Positions 15,910 through 25,013 of a stretch of DNA of 64,000 nt are shown one piece after another. Origin of the DNA: Flavobacteriaceae bacterium S0862 (lineage in GTDB: Bacteria > Bacteroidota > Bacteroidia > Flavobacteriales > Flavobacteriaceae). Under the pieces are notes generated by a model, which saw nothing but the letters and a program-made list of their open reading frames with translations, was not told the DNA's origin and did no database searches. Location: NCBI GenBank assembly GCA_023015825.1, contig JALKAW010000003.1:62001-126000 (forward strand). Direction: 5' to 3'. The first letter of the stretch is position 1, and each line of letters starts with the position of its first letter. Made by a program: the position numbers and the translations under genes.

Positions 15910-18414
15910 ATGAAGTTTTTTCTTATTATGAGATATAGATTAGTAGTACTTCTTTTTTTATTCAGAATAGCTTCTGGATTCACCCAAACAAAAGTTAGTG
16001 GTCACGTGCTTGATGAGAACAACGAACCTGTGTCTTTTGCGAATGTTATTTTTAAAAATTCTTCCGAAGGAACCATTACTAACGAAAATGGGCGGTTTTA
16101 TTTGGAGTCCGATCAAACTTGGGAAACCATTATCGTGTCTTTTGTTGGCTATAAAACATTAGAGCTTAAACTAGAAAAGAGAGTAAGTTTCGATTTAAAA
16201 ATTATATTAAAAGAAGAAGCTTCGCAACTAGATGCAGTTGTTTTAATTTCTGGGAAACAGCCAAAAAAGAATAATCCAGCCATTGACATTCTACGAAAAG
16301 TGTGGGAACATAAACGTAAAAACGGACTAAAACAGTTTAAACAATACGAATACGATAAATACGAAAAGGTAGAATTCGACATCAACACCATTGATAGTGC
16401 GCTTATAAAAAGCAAACTGTTTAGAGGGATGGAATTTGTGTTCGACCAAGTAGATACATCTAGTGTTACTGGTAAAACCTACCTGCCAATGTTCATTAAT
16501 GAGGCGGTTTCTAAAGTATATGGCGATAACACTATTAATAAGGAGAAAGAGGTTTTGCAGGGAAACAAAAATTCTGGATTTAGCGATAACCAAGTCATTA
16601 TAGATTTTGTGGATGATTTGTATTCCGATTTTGATGTTTACGATAATTACTTAAAGTTTTTCGACAAGAGTTTTGTTAGTCCACTCTCCAGAACTGGCAT
16701 ACAAACCTACAACTATGTCTTGTCCGATAGTGCTTTTATAGATAACAAATGGTGTTACAATATTATTTACTATCCACGACGTAAAAACGAATTGACGTTT
16801 AAAGGAGATTTTTGGGTGAACGATTCTACCTATGCTATTAAGGAAATTAATTTACAAGCCACCAAAAGCGCCAATATTAACTGGGTAAAAGAAATTTATA
16901 TAGAACAAGAGTTTGAAGTGCTTAACGATTCTTTATTTCTGGTGAAACGCGATTATATGCTATCTGATTTCGCTTTTAATAAAAAAGAAAAATCGCGAGG
17001 CATTTACGGTAAGCGAACCACTTTATTTAATAATTATATGTTCGACGTTAAAAAGGATAAAAAATTCTATGACGAAGAAGTATATTATTACGACAAGGAT
17101 GTTTATGATCGAGGCGATGAATTTTGGAACGCCAATCGTTTAGAGGAGCTTAGCAAAGATGAAAAAGGGGTCTACAAAATGCTTGACACCTTAAAAACCG
17201 TCAAGAAATTTAAACGTTTATATAATTTGGGGAGTATTTTATCCTCTGGTTATATAGAGTTTAATAGTTTACCTTTAGATTATGGACCCATTTTCTCAAC
17301 CTTTGGATTTAATGAAGTAGAAGGTATACGCTTGCGAACTGGAGTGAGAACTTACTTTGGGCGAAATGATATTTGGCGATTAGAAGGCTTTTTAGCTTAT
17401 GGTTTTAGAGACGATAAATTTAAATATGGTATTTCTGGAAAATGGTTACTCGACAAAAAGAATCGACTTATAATCTCTGGAGGTAACCGTCGTGATGTAG
17501 AGCAAATAGGAGCAAGTTTAACAACATCCACCGATGTGTTAGGACGAAGTTTAGCCTCTTCATCAGTAGTTGGGACAGGGAGTAATGATAAGCTTACGTC
17601 GATTAATTTAACCAGTGCTGGTATCGAAATGGAGCCATGGAGAAATTTGGTTATGCGACTTGGTGGAAACTATCGAACCCTAGAATCGGCATCTCTAACT
17701 TTTAGTTTAGATTATAATACACCAACTGGAATCGCCTCTAAAATTGAGCAGTTTGAAACCACATTTTCTATGTCTTATTTCCCAGGACGGAAAATGACAG
17801 GTTTTGGTGTAGAACGCTATGATGCTAATGATGATTATGCACGACTATTTGCTCAAATTAGTTTAGGAAATAAAAATATATTTAATAGTGATTTTGATTA
17901 TACGAAGTTACAATTTTCATATTTACAACCATGGCAAATAGGAGGATTTGGGCGTTTAACTACTACCATTGAAGCAGGAAAAACTATTGGCGATGTACCG
18001 CTTGGCTTATTAAGCGTCATTCCGGGAAATCAATCGTATTTTTCGATTTATAATACCTTTTCACAGCTCGATTTTTATGAGTTTGTTACTGATACCTATG
18101 CATCACTGCATTTAGAGCATAATTTTAATGGTCGTTTCTTTTCTAGAATCCCATTATTACGTAAGTTAAATTTGCGTGAAATTATTAGCGTGCGTGGTGT
18201 TTGGGGAGAACTATCTGATGGAAATATCGCTTTGAATAGCCCAACCAATATTCCTTTAGTAGCGCCTAATGATGAAATTTACTGGGAATACAGTTTGGGT
18301 GTTGGTAATATTTTTAAAATCTTCCGTTTAGACTTTAACTTTAGAGGGAATTATCTTAATAATCCAGATGCCAGAAAGTTTGGGGTGACAGGAACTTTTG
18401 GGTTTCATTTTTAA
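15910..18414 (+). CDS. DUF5686 outer-membrane protein with CarboxypepD_reg N-terminal domain
   Basis: An 834-residue envelope protein. After a signal peptide comes a CarboxypepD_reg-like beta-sandwich (about residues 25-110: VSGHVLDENNEPVSFANVIF...TNENGRFYL), then a long DUF5686 region (about 125-830) rich in aromatic beta strands and ending in FNFRGNYLNNPDARKFGVTGTFGFHF, a typical C-terminal outer-membrane barrel strand. The family is common in Bacteroidota; its function is unknown to me. The frame is open from a TTG at 15904, but ATG 15910 or 15928 are better starts. It is 45 bases downstream of pdhB on the same strand. Confidence 0.82.
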   Translation: MKFFLIMRYRLVVLLFLFRIASGFTQTKVSGHVLDENNEPVSFANVIFKNSSEGTITNENGRFYLESDQTWETIIVSFVGYKTLELKLEKRVSFDLKIILKEEASQLDAVVLISGKQPKKNNPAIDILRKVWEHKRKNGLKQFKQYEYDKYEKVEFDINTIDSALIKSKLFRGMEFVFDQVDTSSVTGKTYLPMFINEAVSKVYGDNTINKEKEVLQGNKNSGFSDNQVIIDFVDDLYSDFDVYDNYLKFFDKSFVSPLSRTGIQTYNYVLSDSAFIDNKWCYNIIYYPRRKNELTFKGDFWVNDSTYAIKEINLQATKSANINWVKEIYIEQEFEVLNDSLFLVKRDYMLSDFAFNKKEKSRGIYGKRTTLFNNYMFDVKKDKKFYDEEVYYYDKDVYDRGDEFWNANRLEELSKDEKGVYKMLDTLKTVKKFKRLYNLGSILSSGYIEFNSLPLDYGPIFSTFGFNEVEGIRLRTGVRTYFGRNDIWRLEGFLAYGFRDDKFKYGISGKWLLDKKNRLIISGGNRRDVEQIGASLTTSTDVLGRSLASSSVVGTGSNDKLTSINLTSAGIEMEPWRNLVMRLGGNYRTLESASLTFSLDYNTPTGIASKIEQFETTFSMSYFPGRKMTGFGVERYDANDDYARLFAQISLGNKNIFNSDFDYTKLQFSYLQPWQIGGFGRLTTTIEAGKTIGDVPLGLLSVIPGNQSYFSIYNTFSQLDFYEFVTDTYASLHLEHNFNGRFFSRIPLLRKLNLREIISVRGVWGELSDGNIALNSPTNIPLVAPNDEIYWEYSLGVGNIFKIFRLDFNFRGNYLNNPDARKFGVTGTFGFHF

Positions 18415-18622
18415 AAGACTCGTTTAGTGGTCTGATATATAAAAAGTAGCGGATCTTAAGCATTAATCGTTTAGTTAAATAATGACATTAAATTTATAAT
18501 TTAGATTAGATTTTGAACCTAAATCACTATTTTTTATATGTGTTGTTAGCATTTATTATTTTTTGCAAAAATATTTATTCAATCATTTAGCTCAATAATA
18601 ACTAACTTTTTTACTAAAAATA

Positions 18623-18877
18623 TTAAAAAGAAATAATAATCCAAACTCCTTTATTGTCAAACTCATTCATATTAGGTAATGTAAAGGTTGATTCACCAAG
18701 TGAAAATGTCTTTTCTATGGGCTTTTCAGGATGTAGTTTTCCGTTTTTAATCACTTCCAGCTTTTCGGGATATCTAAAGGCCTCCATTTTGTAACTTCCA
18801 ATTATTTTCAATACGTTGGCCAGCACTTTACCTATAGAAACTTTAGCATGTTGATGATTACTAGTCATCAAACCCAT
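18623..18877 (-). CDS. Short unknown ORF, possibly a gene remnant
   Basis: An 84-codon ORF (MGLMTSNHQHAKVS...) with no signal peptide, membrane segment or motif that I recognise. Its middle (YPEKLEVIKNGKLHPEKPIEK) reads like a plausible folded protein. It lies alone between the DUF5686 gene and the TolB/TPR gene, in a region with longer AT-rich spacers than elsewhere. It may be a small gene or the surviving end of a decayed one. Confidence 0.35.
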   Translation of the reverse strand: MGLMTSNHQHAKVSIGKVLANVLKIIGSYKMEAFRYPEKLEVIKNGKLHPEKPIEKTFSLGESTFTLPNMNEFDNKGVWIIISF

Positions 18878-18928
18878 CTGAATGTGTCTACCTTTTTTTC
18901 TTTAGATTGGCTATAGAATTAAAACAGG

Positions 18929-20503
18929 TTATTTACCTTTCATTAGAGCAATGAAGCTTGGCTCCTTTCTTAAGTTTCGTAAATCGGGATCATGTTTAAT
19001 ATATTCATAATTTCCAAACCCATTATCTATTGATTTTTTTAGATTTTCAATTGATGTATTTTTATCACCTATCATAGCATAAAAACAGGCAGCATTATAA
19101 ATAATAATTGGATCGTTGGGGTTTTGTTTGATACCTTTCTGCATTTGTTTTTTTGCTTCTTCCAAACGACCCAGCCTTTTCAAAGTAAATGCATAAAATT
19201 GGTGGGCACGAGAATCTTCTGGGTGATGCAATAAATAGGATGGGTAAAATAATGCCGCCTTTTGAATACAGTCGATTAGATTTTTTTTATCCTCCAATTT
19301 TTCATAGGACATCTGCAAATCGCCAAAAGCCGAATGGAAATCATGATTAAGATCTAACACTTTATTGAAATCAATTATAGCTTCAGAATCTCTGTCCATC
19401 ATTCTGTAGAGTCTCCCCCTGATCCAATAGGCAAAAAAATTCTCACGGTCAAATGAAATTGCCTTTTGAACGGCAATCAATGCTTCGTTAAGTAAATTTT
19501 TATTATAATATACTAGTCCAAGAGCACTATAGGCTTCAGATGAGGCAGGGTCATAGATCAGTGCTTTCAGTGATGATTCTTCCGCCTTTTTAAGCCATTT
19601 GGGATTTCTATCATGTGTTTCATATAATAAGGCGCATGCCTCACTCATACCTGCATAAGCAGCGGCATATTTTGGATCTAAATCTATTGCATTTTGAAAA
19701 AGATCTATAGCTAAAAGAAGATAGCTCTTTGTATACCTTAATAGGAATTCACGAGCTCTTAAATTAGCATCGTGTGCCTTACTATTCATAGTTGCTCTTG
19801 TGCCAAGCGCCATTTTTTCTTTTGGACTAAGCTTTAATTGCAATGACTTTACAATCTTCTTAGAGACCTTTTCCTGAATAAGAAAAACATCTGATATTTT
19901 ACCTCGATAAATCTCTGCCCAAAGTTCAGAATCCTTTTCGACATCAATTAATTCTGTAGAAATTCTTAAATCGTTCTTATGCCTGCGAACAGTGCCTTGT
20001 AAAAGATATCTCGCATTCAATTCTCGGCCCAATGATTCATTATCCAATTCAGAATTTCTATAACGCATGGAGGTCGTTCGAGAAGCTATCTCAAGCTCTT
20101 TGATTACAGACAAACGAACTATAATTTCTTCGGTCAGCCCATCACTAAAATAATTGCTGCCATTTTCCGAACTAACATCGTGAAAGGGTAATACTGCTAA
20201 TTTTTTATTGCTATTGTTAAGAATAGGATTCTTTTGTTTAGATATTGACTTTTCAGCCTTCATATTCTTAGTTTTCTTAATTCCTTGTGGTGTCAATTCA
20301 TATATCCAAGCCAAAATTAAATTAAGTAGAAAACCTATGATTAATACAATAATCAATGTTTTCATGAAATAATTCGGGGCATTAAAAGCTGGAAAAACCA
20401 CAGAAAATACTTGAGCAATTAACCATGCGACAACCAGATAGGTTATCGCTGGTTTAAATACTTTACGTCTTTTAAGCTCTGCTATGTATTTTTTTAAATT
20501 CAC
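18929..20503 (-). CDS. Membrane-anchored TolB-N/FlgO-like and TPR protein
   Basis: A 524-residue protein. A cytoplasmic N-terminus (KKYIAELKRRKVFKPAI) leads into two hydrophobic segments (about 18-38 and 46-68). Residues about 105-215 form the TolB-N-terminal/FlgO-like domain (KKLAVLPFHDVSSENGSNYFSDGLTEEI, ARYLLQGTVRR, IDVEKDSELWAE). About 245-520 are tetratricopeptide repeats. Related architectures usually carry an adenylate cyclase or winged-helix DNA-binding domain at one end; neither is present here, so this looks like a stand-alone scaffold or sensor. Its partner is not evident from the neighbours. The start is supported by conservation of the KRRKVFKPAI-type N-terminus in this group. 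Confidence 0.8.
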   Translation of the reverse strand: MNLKKYIAELKRRKVFKPAITYLVVAWLIAQVFSVVFPAFNAPNYFMKTLIIVLIIGFLLNLILAWIYELTPQGIKKTKNMKAEKSISKQKNPILNNSNKKLAVLPFHDVSSENGSNYFSDGLTEEIIVRLSVIKELEIASRTTSMRYRNSELDNESLGRELNARYLLQGTVRRHKNDLRISTELIDVEKDSELWAEIYRGKISDVFLIQEKVSKKIVKSLQLKLSPKEKMALGTRATMNSKAHDANLRAREFLLRYTKSYLLLAIDLFQNAIDLDPKYAAAYAGMSEACALLYETHDRNPKWLKKAEESSLKALIYDPASSEAYSALGLVYYNKNLLNEALIAVQKAISFDRENFFAYWIRGRLYRMMDRDSEAIIDFNKVLDLNHDFHSAFGDLQMSYEKLEDKKNLIDCIQKAALFYPSYLLHHPEDSRAHQFYAFTLKRLGRLEEAKKQMQKGIKQNPNDPIIIYNAACFYAMIGDKNTSIENLKKSIDNGFGNYEYIKHDPDLRNLRKEPSFIALMKGK

Positions 20504-20843
20504 TTTAAGAACAAAGTTAGTTTTTATTTAATAGAACATAACTTATGCTGATATGATTTCTGGTTAGAATGGCACGAAGTGAGGCATTATTACTATAAGG
20601 TTAAGTCCGAAGGGAAGAACAACCAAAATCACTCAGTTCAATTATAATTGAAAGATAAGAAAATTTACTTTGTAAGTAATTCATACACCCAGAACTATAG
20701 ACTTTTTTTAGCCAACTTCTTAATAAATTAAAATATTGGTTTTTCTTTACTCTAATTAAGGCTAAATTCGATGATACGCAACGTTTTAATATTTTATATC
20801 GTTTCGTTAGACGAAATCAGATATTTTTTCTTCTAAAGTCATG
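20504..20843. other. Intergenic region with one hairpin
   Basis: 340 bases without a credible gene. The only structure seen is TTTCGT-TAG-ACGAAA at 20802-20816 with partly complementary flanks (ATAT...ATAT), near the end of the minus-strand TlpA-like gene. It could act as that gene's terminator, though the T-run on the minus strand is poor. Nothing else was recognised. Confidence 0.5.
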
Positions 20844-22013
20844 TTACAACTCTTCCAAAAGCTCATCCAATATAGTAAAAGACTCTTCACTATCTCCCAC
20901 AAAACGATGTAAAATTTTGCCTTCAGGATCTATAATAAACTTAGTTGGGAAACCAGCAACGTTAAACTTCAACACAAAATCATCATCGCCATTACCATTC
21001 ATTAAATGTGTCCAAGTATAATCGTTTGATGTAATAAAATCTCCAGCTTTCTCTTTAGTATCTCCTTGGTTCACACCTAAAACTACTAACTTATCTTTAT
21101 ACTTTTCTTGGTATGCTTTTACTTTAGGCATTTCGGCAATACATGGTCCACACCATGTTCCCCAAAAATCAATGAGTATATATTTTCCTTTTAAAGAATT
21201 AAATTCAAAAGCATCACCTGTAAAGGTGCTGTTAGTGGTAAAGTTTTCAATAGTTTTTCCTATTAAGGTTGCTTCAATTCCAGCAATGCGTTTTGCAACT
21301 GCTTTATAAAAAGGAAAATCTTTTAAAGTCTCATCTAGGTTGTTAAATGCAGTTATGGCTTCATCATCTGTAACATGACTTCGCAACATCATATCAGATA
21401 AATACCAAGCGGCAGCTTCCGACTTAGGATTTTCCATTACAAACCCTTTTTTATATGCTATAACTTGTTTATCTAGAGTTTTAATAGAATCTTCAATAAC
21501 TTTAAATTGAGGGTCGTCTTCTTTTAGCTTATTTTTTTCTAATAATAAGTTTACAGACTTGTTAATTAAAGGAAATATCTTACTATTTATAGTTGCTAAA
21601 TCTTCGTTGCTTTTAGTGCCACTGGGATAAGCGTCTATAAAATCGGTCACTTCGCCATTAAAAACAATATGATTCCCAGGACTTGCTAAAAACGCAAATT
21701 GCGATGACTTTGCTGGATAATACCCACGACCACTTCGTTTAATGGTACGCTCTACATTTGGCCAAAAAATAATATGTTCGGGTTCATCAATTTTTGCAGT
21801 ATAAGTGAAGCTTCCATTTTCTACAAAAATAGAATCGGATACACGATTACCTTCGGCATCTCTATAGCTTCTACTCATGTATTTGGTATCTAAACCTTTA
21901 ATGGTACCTGATACCATAAACGAATCGGCTGGTACTTTTACCTCTTCTTTACATGATTGAAACAATGCTACTGTAAAAAAGACAGCGATTAATTTTATAA
22001 AATTCTTTAGCAT
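20844..22013 (-). CDS. TlpA-like thiol:disulfide lipoprotein with DUF4369-type N-terminus
   Basis: A 389-residue periplasmic lipoprotein; lipobox FQSC gives lipidated Cys21. Residues about 32-130 resemble the DUF4369 domain (FMVSGTIKGLDTKYM...), the middle is helical, and about 253-389 are a TlpA/AhpC-type thioredoxin fold with WCGPC at 287-291 and the cis-Pro segment AGFPTKFIIDPEGKI. Such proteins reduce periplasmic disulfides, for example in cytochrome or envelope protein maturation. It starts 3 bases after the penicillin-acylase-like gene and is co-transcribed with it. Confidence 0.9.
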   Translation of the reverse strand: MLKNFIKLIAVFFTVALFQSCKEEVKVPADSFMVSGTIKGLDTKYMSRSYRDAEGNRVSDSIFVENGSFTYTAKIDEPEHIIFWPNVERTIKRSGRGYYPAKSSQFAFLASPGNHIVFNGEVTDFIDAYPSGTKSNEDLATINSKIFPLINKSVNLLLEKNKLKEDDPQFKVIEDSIKTLDKQVIAYKKGFVMENPKSEAAAWYLSDMMLRSHVTDDEAITAFNNLDETLKDFPFYKAVAKRIAGIEATLIGKTIENFTTNSTFTGDAFEFNSLKGKYILIDFWGTWCGPCIAEMPKVKAYQEKYKDKLVVLGVNQGDTKEKAGDFITSNDYTWTHLMNGNGDDDFVLKFNVAGFPTKFIIDPEGKILHRFVGDSEESFTILDELLEEL

Positions 22014-22016
22014 AAT

Positions 22017-24212
22017 TTATTGTTTGTCTCCTGGCTTATAAGTTTTAGTAGCTCTTTTTTCTACATCTTCTCTGTAATACGCAACCTCTTTAAACTCACC
22101 ATCTGCGTAACGTTGTGCTTGGTCATCGAAATGAGGAGAATTAGGGTCGCCACTTTGCCCTCCAGCTAACATAGATTTCGCTTTCACCTTATCTCCAAAC
22201 TCTACAACAGCTACAAAGCTATTTCCTGAGGTTCCATACTGACGCTTGGTATCTTTACCAAAACGTGTTCCGTAAGATGCTAAAGCTCCCCAAGAACCGG
22301 AAGCCATACCTACAGCAATACTAGGTTGAGAGTCGTCAAACTCTTGATTGATTTTACCATCTAAACGTTGAAAACGGTTGAATTCTCCCCAAGGTGTTTT
22401 CCAAGAGCCAAAATCTTCAGCTAATTTTTCGATAGCAGTTTGAAAAACCTCTAGGCGTTCTTTTGCAGAAGCAGTTTTGCTCATATAATCAAAGCGTCCT
22501 AATCTGGTAATGCGTTTATTCCCTGTCATTGTTGGAATGTTGCCTGAGTGATAATAGGCATTCAAATAAAATTGCGCTAGAGTCATTTCAACCGATGTTT
22601 CAGAAACCCTAAAATCCCAATTCTTTAATAAAGCAATGGCTTCCTTGGCTTCTTGTGTTTTTACAGGCGCTTTTTCAGCAGCATCTAGTAATCCAGTTAT
22701 TAGTAAATCTGCTCCAGGTAAATACGTGTCGTACGCCAAATCTAGTAAAGTGTCTAAAGTTAAATCGTCTGCTTTTTGTAATAAAGGAATAGCATGCATG
22801 CCTCTAAAATTCTCAGGGTACGAACTCATATATTCTGGATAATCTTCTTTTTTAGGACTATATTCTGCGGCACTTGTAAAAGGCGTAGAGTTACAGTTTT
22901 GAATCCAACCATTAGGTGGGTTTAATACCAAAATATTATCCTCTAAAGGATGCAATCCATTCCAATCCGTTTCAGGATTACTGCCATCTACAGGTTTTGT
23001 ATAATCAAATTTTTCGTTTCGTTTTGGAATAAAGTTGCCATGATAGTATGCAATGGTACCATCTGCATCCGCGTACACCGTGTTGTTTGATGAGTTGGTA
23101 CGAATATCCATCATATCGTAAAACTCATCATGATTCGATTTTTTTGTTCTTGTATATGATTGCTCTAAAGCTTTTATGGGACTCCACATTAAAGCGGTAG
23201 AGACCCATTTGTCATCATTGGCATGCGTTATTGGTCCATGATGCGTGCGATACATCATAAAGGTTTTGTTCTTTAAACCATCGGCACTTTTGTAGTTTAA
23301 AGTCACTTCCATAGAGTCTACAGGGCGTAATTCCTCACCATATTTATAAGATGTTTTTCCGTTTTCTTGTACAATGGTTTCTTCAAATTCATCAATAATA
23401 TCGGTTCCAGTTGAGGTGTGCATCCAACCAGTTTTTTCGTTAAAGCCTTGGTACACGAAAAATTGTCCCCAGGTTACAGCGCCATACGCATTTAAACCTT
23501 CTTCACTAACGACGTGTACTTCGCCTCGAAAATAAAATGATGTGTGAGGATTAATCAATAACATTGCATTACCAGATTTTGTTTTGTCTCCAGAAATTGC
23601 AAAGCCGTTAGAACCGCGTGGCTCATCATCTTTTAGTCTAATTAATCCATCGTTAACAGCTAACACTTCTTCATTGTCGTTATCGTAAAAATCTTTTATT
23701 TTTCTGGTAGAAACCCTTTCAATATCACCACCAATAGAGCCTTCGCTAAAATACATTGGCATCCAAGGTTTAAAGTGCGTTAATAGTTTTGGCTTCACTT
23801 CTGGATGTGTTTTAAGGTAATAGTTGACACCGTCTGCAAAGGCTACACATAAATCTTTTAACCATTGTGGACTATTATTATAGTTTTCAATCGCCTCTTC
23901 TTTGGTCATATATAACTTAGCTCGTAAATCACTATAAATAGATGCTTCACCTTCAACTTCGGCTAATCTTCCAATAGCCCAAATATAGTTGCGTTCAACA
24001 CGATTAAAATCATCTTCACATTGTGCGTATAACAAACCAAACACAGCATCTGCATCCGTTTTACCATAGATGTGAGGCACTCCAAAATCATCTCTGATGA
24101 TTTCAATATTTTCAGCATGTTGCTGCCAACGTTTTTCTTCGTCGGTGAGAGTTGTTTCGTTTTTACAACTAGCTAGAGTAAAAATAAGGAGAAGGATTAA
24201 TACACGATTCAT
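22017..24212 (-). CDS. Penicillin acylase family (Ntn-hydrolase) lipoprotein
   Basis: A 731-residue S45-type N-terminal nucleophile hydrolase. The lipobox LASC places the lipid on Cys16. The alpha-chain part begins with IEIIRDDFGVPHIYG and VFGLLYAQCEDDF; autocleavage is expected before Ser201 in EPRGSNGFAISG, making Ser201 the nucleophile of the beta chain. Later conserved pieces are LLINPHTSF, NSSNNTVYADADGTIAYYHGNFIPKR and SGNSFVAVVEFGD. Family members cleave amide bonds of acylated compounds (beta-lactams, cyclic lipopeptides, acyl-homoserine lactones); which applies here cannot be told. First gene of a pair with the TlpA-like lipoprotein. Confidence 0.9.
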   Translation of the reverse strand: MNRVLILLLIFTLASCKNETTLTDEEKRWQQHAENIEIIRDDFGVPHIYGKTDADAVFGLLYAQCEDDFNRVERNYIWAIGRLAEVEGEASIYSDLRAKLYMTKEEAIENYNNSPQWLKDLCVAFADGVNYYLKTHPEVKPKLLTHFKPWMPMYFSEGSIGGDIERVSTRKIKDFYDNDNEEVLAVNDGLIRLKDDEPRGSNGFAISGDKTKSGNAMLLINPHTSFYFRGEVHVVSEEGLNAYGAVTWGQFFVYQGFNEKTGWMHTSTGTDIIDEFEETIVQENGKTSYKYGEELRPVDSMEVTLNYKSADGLKNKTFMMYRTHHGPITHANDDKWVSTALMWSPIKALEQSYTRTKKSNHDEFYDMMDIRTNSSNNTVYADADGTIAYYHGNFIPKRNEKFDYTKPVDGSNPETDWNGLHPLEDNILVLNPPNGWIQNCNSTPFTSAAEYSPKKEDYPEYMSSYPENFRGMHAIPLLQKADDLTLDTLLDLAYDTYLPGADLLITGLLDAAEKAPVKTQEAKEAIALLKNWDFRVSETSVEMTLAQFYLNAYYHSGNIPTMTGNKRITRLGRFDYMSKTASAKERLEVFQTAIEKLAEDFGSWKTPWGEFNRFQRLDGKINQEFDDSQPSIAVGMASGSWGALASYGTRFGKDTKRQYGTSGNSFVAVVEFGDKVKAKSMLAGGQSGDPNSPHFDDQAQRYADGEFKEVAYYREDVEKRATKTYKPGDKQ

Positions 24213-24320
24213 ATGGTTGGTTTTTTAGTGTTTTAATTATCAAAATGAGCATTGATTAAGTATGAATTTGGAGGAGCACCAAGTTAGTTTTTTTTTCTAA
24301 CAAAATCAATGCGTTTTTTG

Positions 24321-24351
24321 TTGCTAAAAGTTAAAACGATAACTACCTTTG
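24321..24351 (+). promoter_or_regulatory. ppa promoter
   Basis: TTG (24321-24323), exactly 20 bases, then TACCTTTG (24344-24351), a full match to the Bacteroidota promoter. It predicts a start near 24358, about 17 bases before the ppa ATG at 24375, and rules out the in-frame upstream ATG at 24309. Confidence 0.7.
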
Positions 24352-24374
24352 CGCACCCAAAAAGAAATGTAACT

Positions 24375-24902
24375 ATGAGTAAGAATAATGAAACGACATT
24401 CGACGTGTTAATCGAAATTCCAAAAGGAAGCCGAAACAAATATGAGTACGATTTTGTCTTGAATAAAATACGTTTTGATAGAATGTTATTTTCGTCAATG
24501 ATGTATCCCGGTGATTATGGTTTTGTGCCAGAAACATTGGCGTTAGATGGTGACCCACTAGATGTATTAGTACTTGGAGCCGAACCAACATTTCCAATGT
24601 GTGTTATGGAAGTACGCCCAATAGGTGTGTTCCATATGACAGATGAAAAAGGTCCTGACGAGAAACTAATTTGCGTATCAGTAAATGATCCATTTTGGAA
24701 TAAAATAAATGATTTGAGTGAATTAAATCCTCATAGATTAAAAGAAATAGAACATTTTTTTGAAGTTTATAAGGATTTAGAAGAAAAGAAAGTAGATGTT
24801 GGTGGCTGGGGAAATGCAGAAGAAGCAAAAAATATTTATCATAAATGTGTACAACGTTATGATGAAAGCGATCATAAAAAGAATCGTACTTTTACAATAT
24901 AA
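24375..24902 (+). CDS. ppa: Soluble inorganic pyrophosphatase (family I)
   Basis: Hydrolyses pyrophosphate to phosphate with Mg, pulling biosynthetic reactions forward; cytoplasmic. 175 residues, the usual bacterial size. Active-site residues lie in IEIPKGSRNKYEYD, the DYGFVPETLALDGDPLDVLVL block (with the PROSITE-type DGDPLDV aspartates) and GWGNAEEAKNIY. The ATG at 24375 is chosen because it gives the standard N-terminus and lies just after a consensus promoter. It sits directly upstream of the membrane pyrophosphatase gene, separated by a terminator, so the two enzymes are neighbours but probably independently transcribed. Confidence 0.97.
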   Translation: MSKNNETTFDVLIEIPKGSRNKYEYDFVLNKIRFDRMLFSSMMYPGDYGFVPETLALDGDPLDVLVLGAEPTFPMCVMEVRPIGVFHMTDEKGPDEKLICVSVNDPFWNKINDLSELNPHRLKEIEHFFEVYKDLEEKKVDVGGWGNAEEAKNIYHKCVQRYDESDHKKNRTFTI

Positions 24903-24924
24903 ATAGTACTTTAATAAAAGTGAG

Positions 24925-24962
24925 CAAGGCCATTCTTTTAAATTAAAGGGTGGCTTTTTTTA
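24925..24962 (+). terminator. Intrinsic terminator after ppa
   Basis: Stem of about 12 bp with G-U pairs (AAGGCCATTCTTT with AAAGGGTGGCTT) followed by seven or more T. It lies 23 bases after the ppa stop. Confidence 0.75.
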
Positions 24963-24977
24963 TCAGCTATATTTTAC

Positions 24978-24985
24978 TATTTTTG
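24978..24985 (+). promoter_or_regulatory. Candidate -7 box of hppA promoter
   Basis: TATTTTTG, an exact TAnnTTTG match, ending 28 bases before the hppA ATG and just after the ppa terminator. A -33 TTG is not evident. Confidence 0.45.
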
Positions 24986-25013
24986 GCGCAGTCAAAAAAT
25001 AAACAACTAACAT

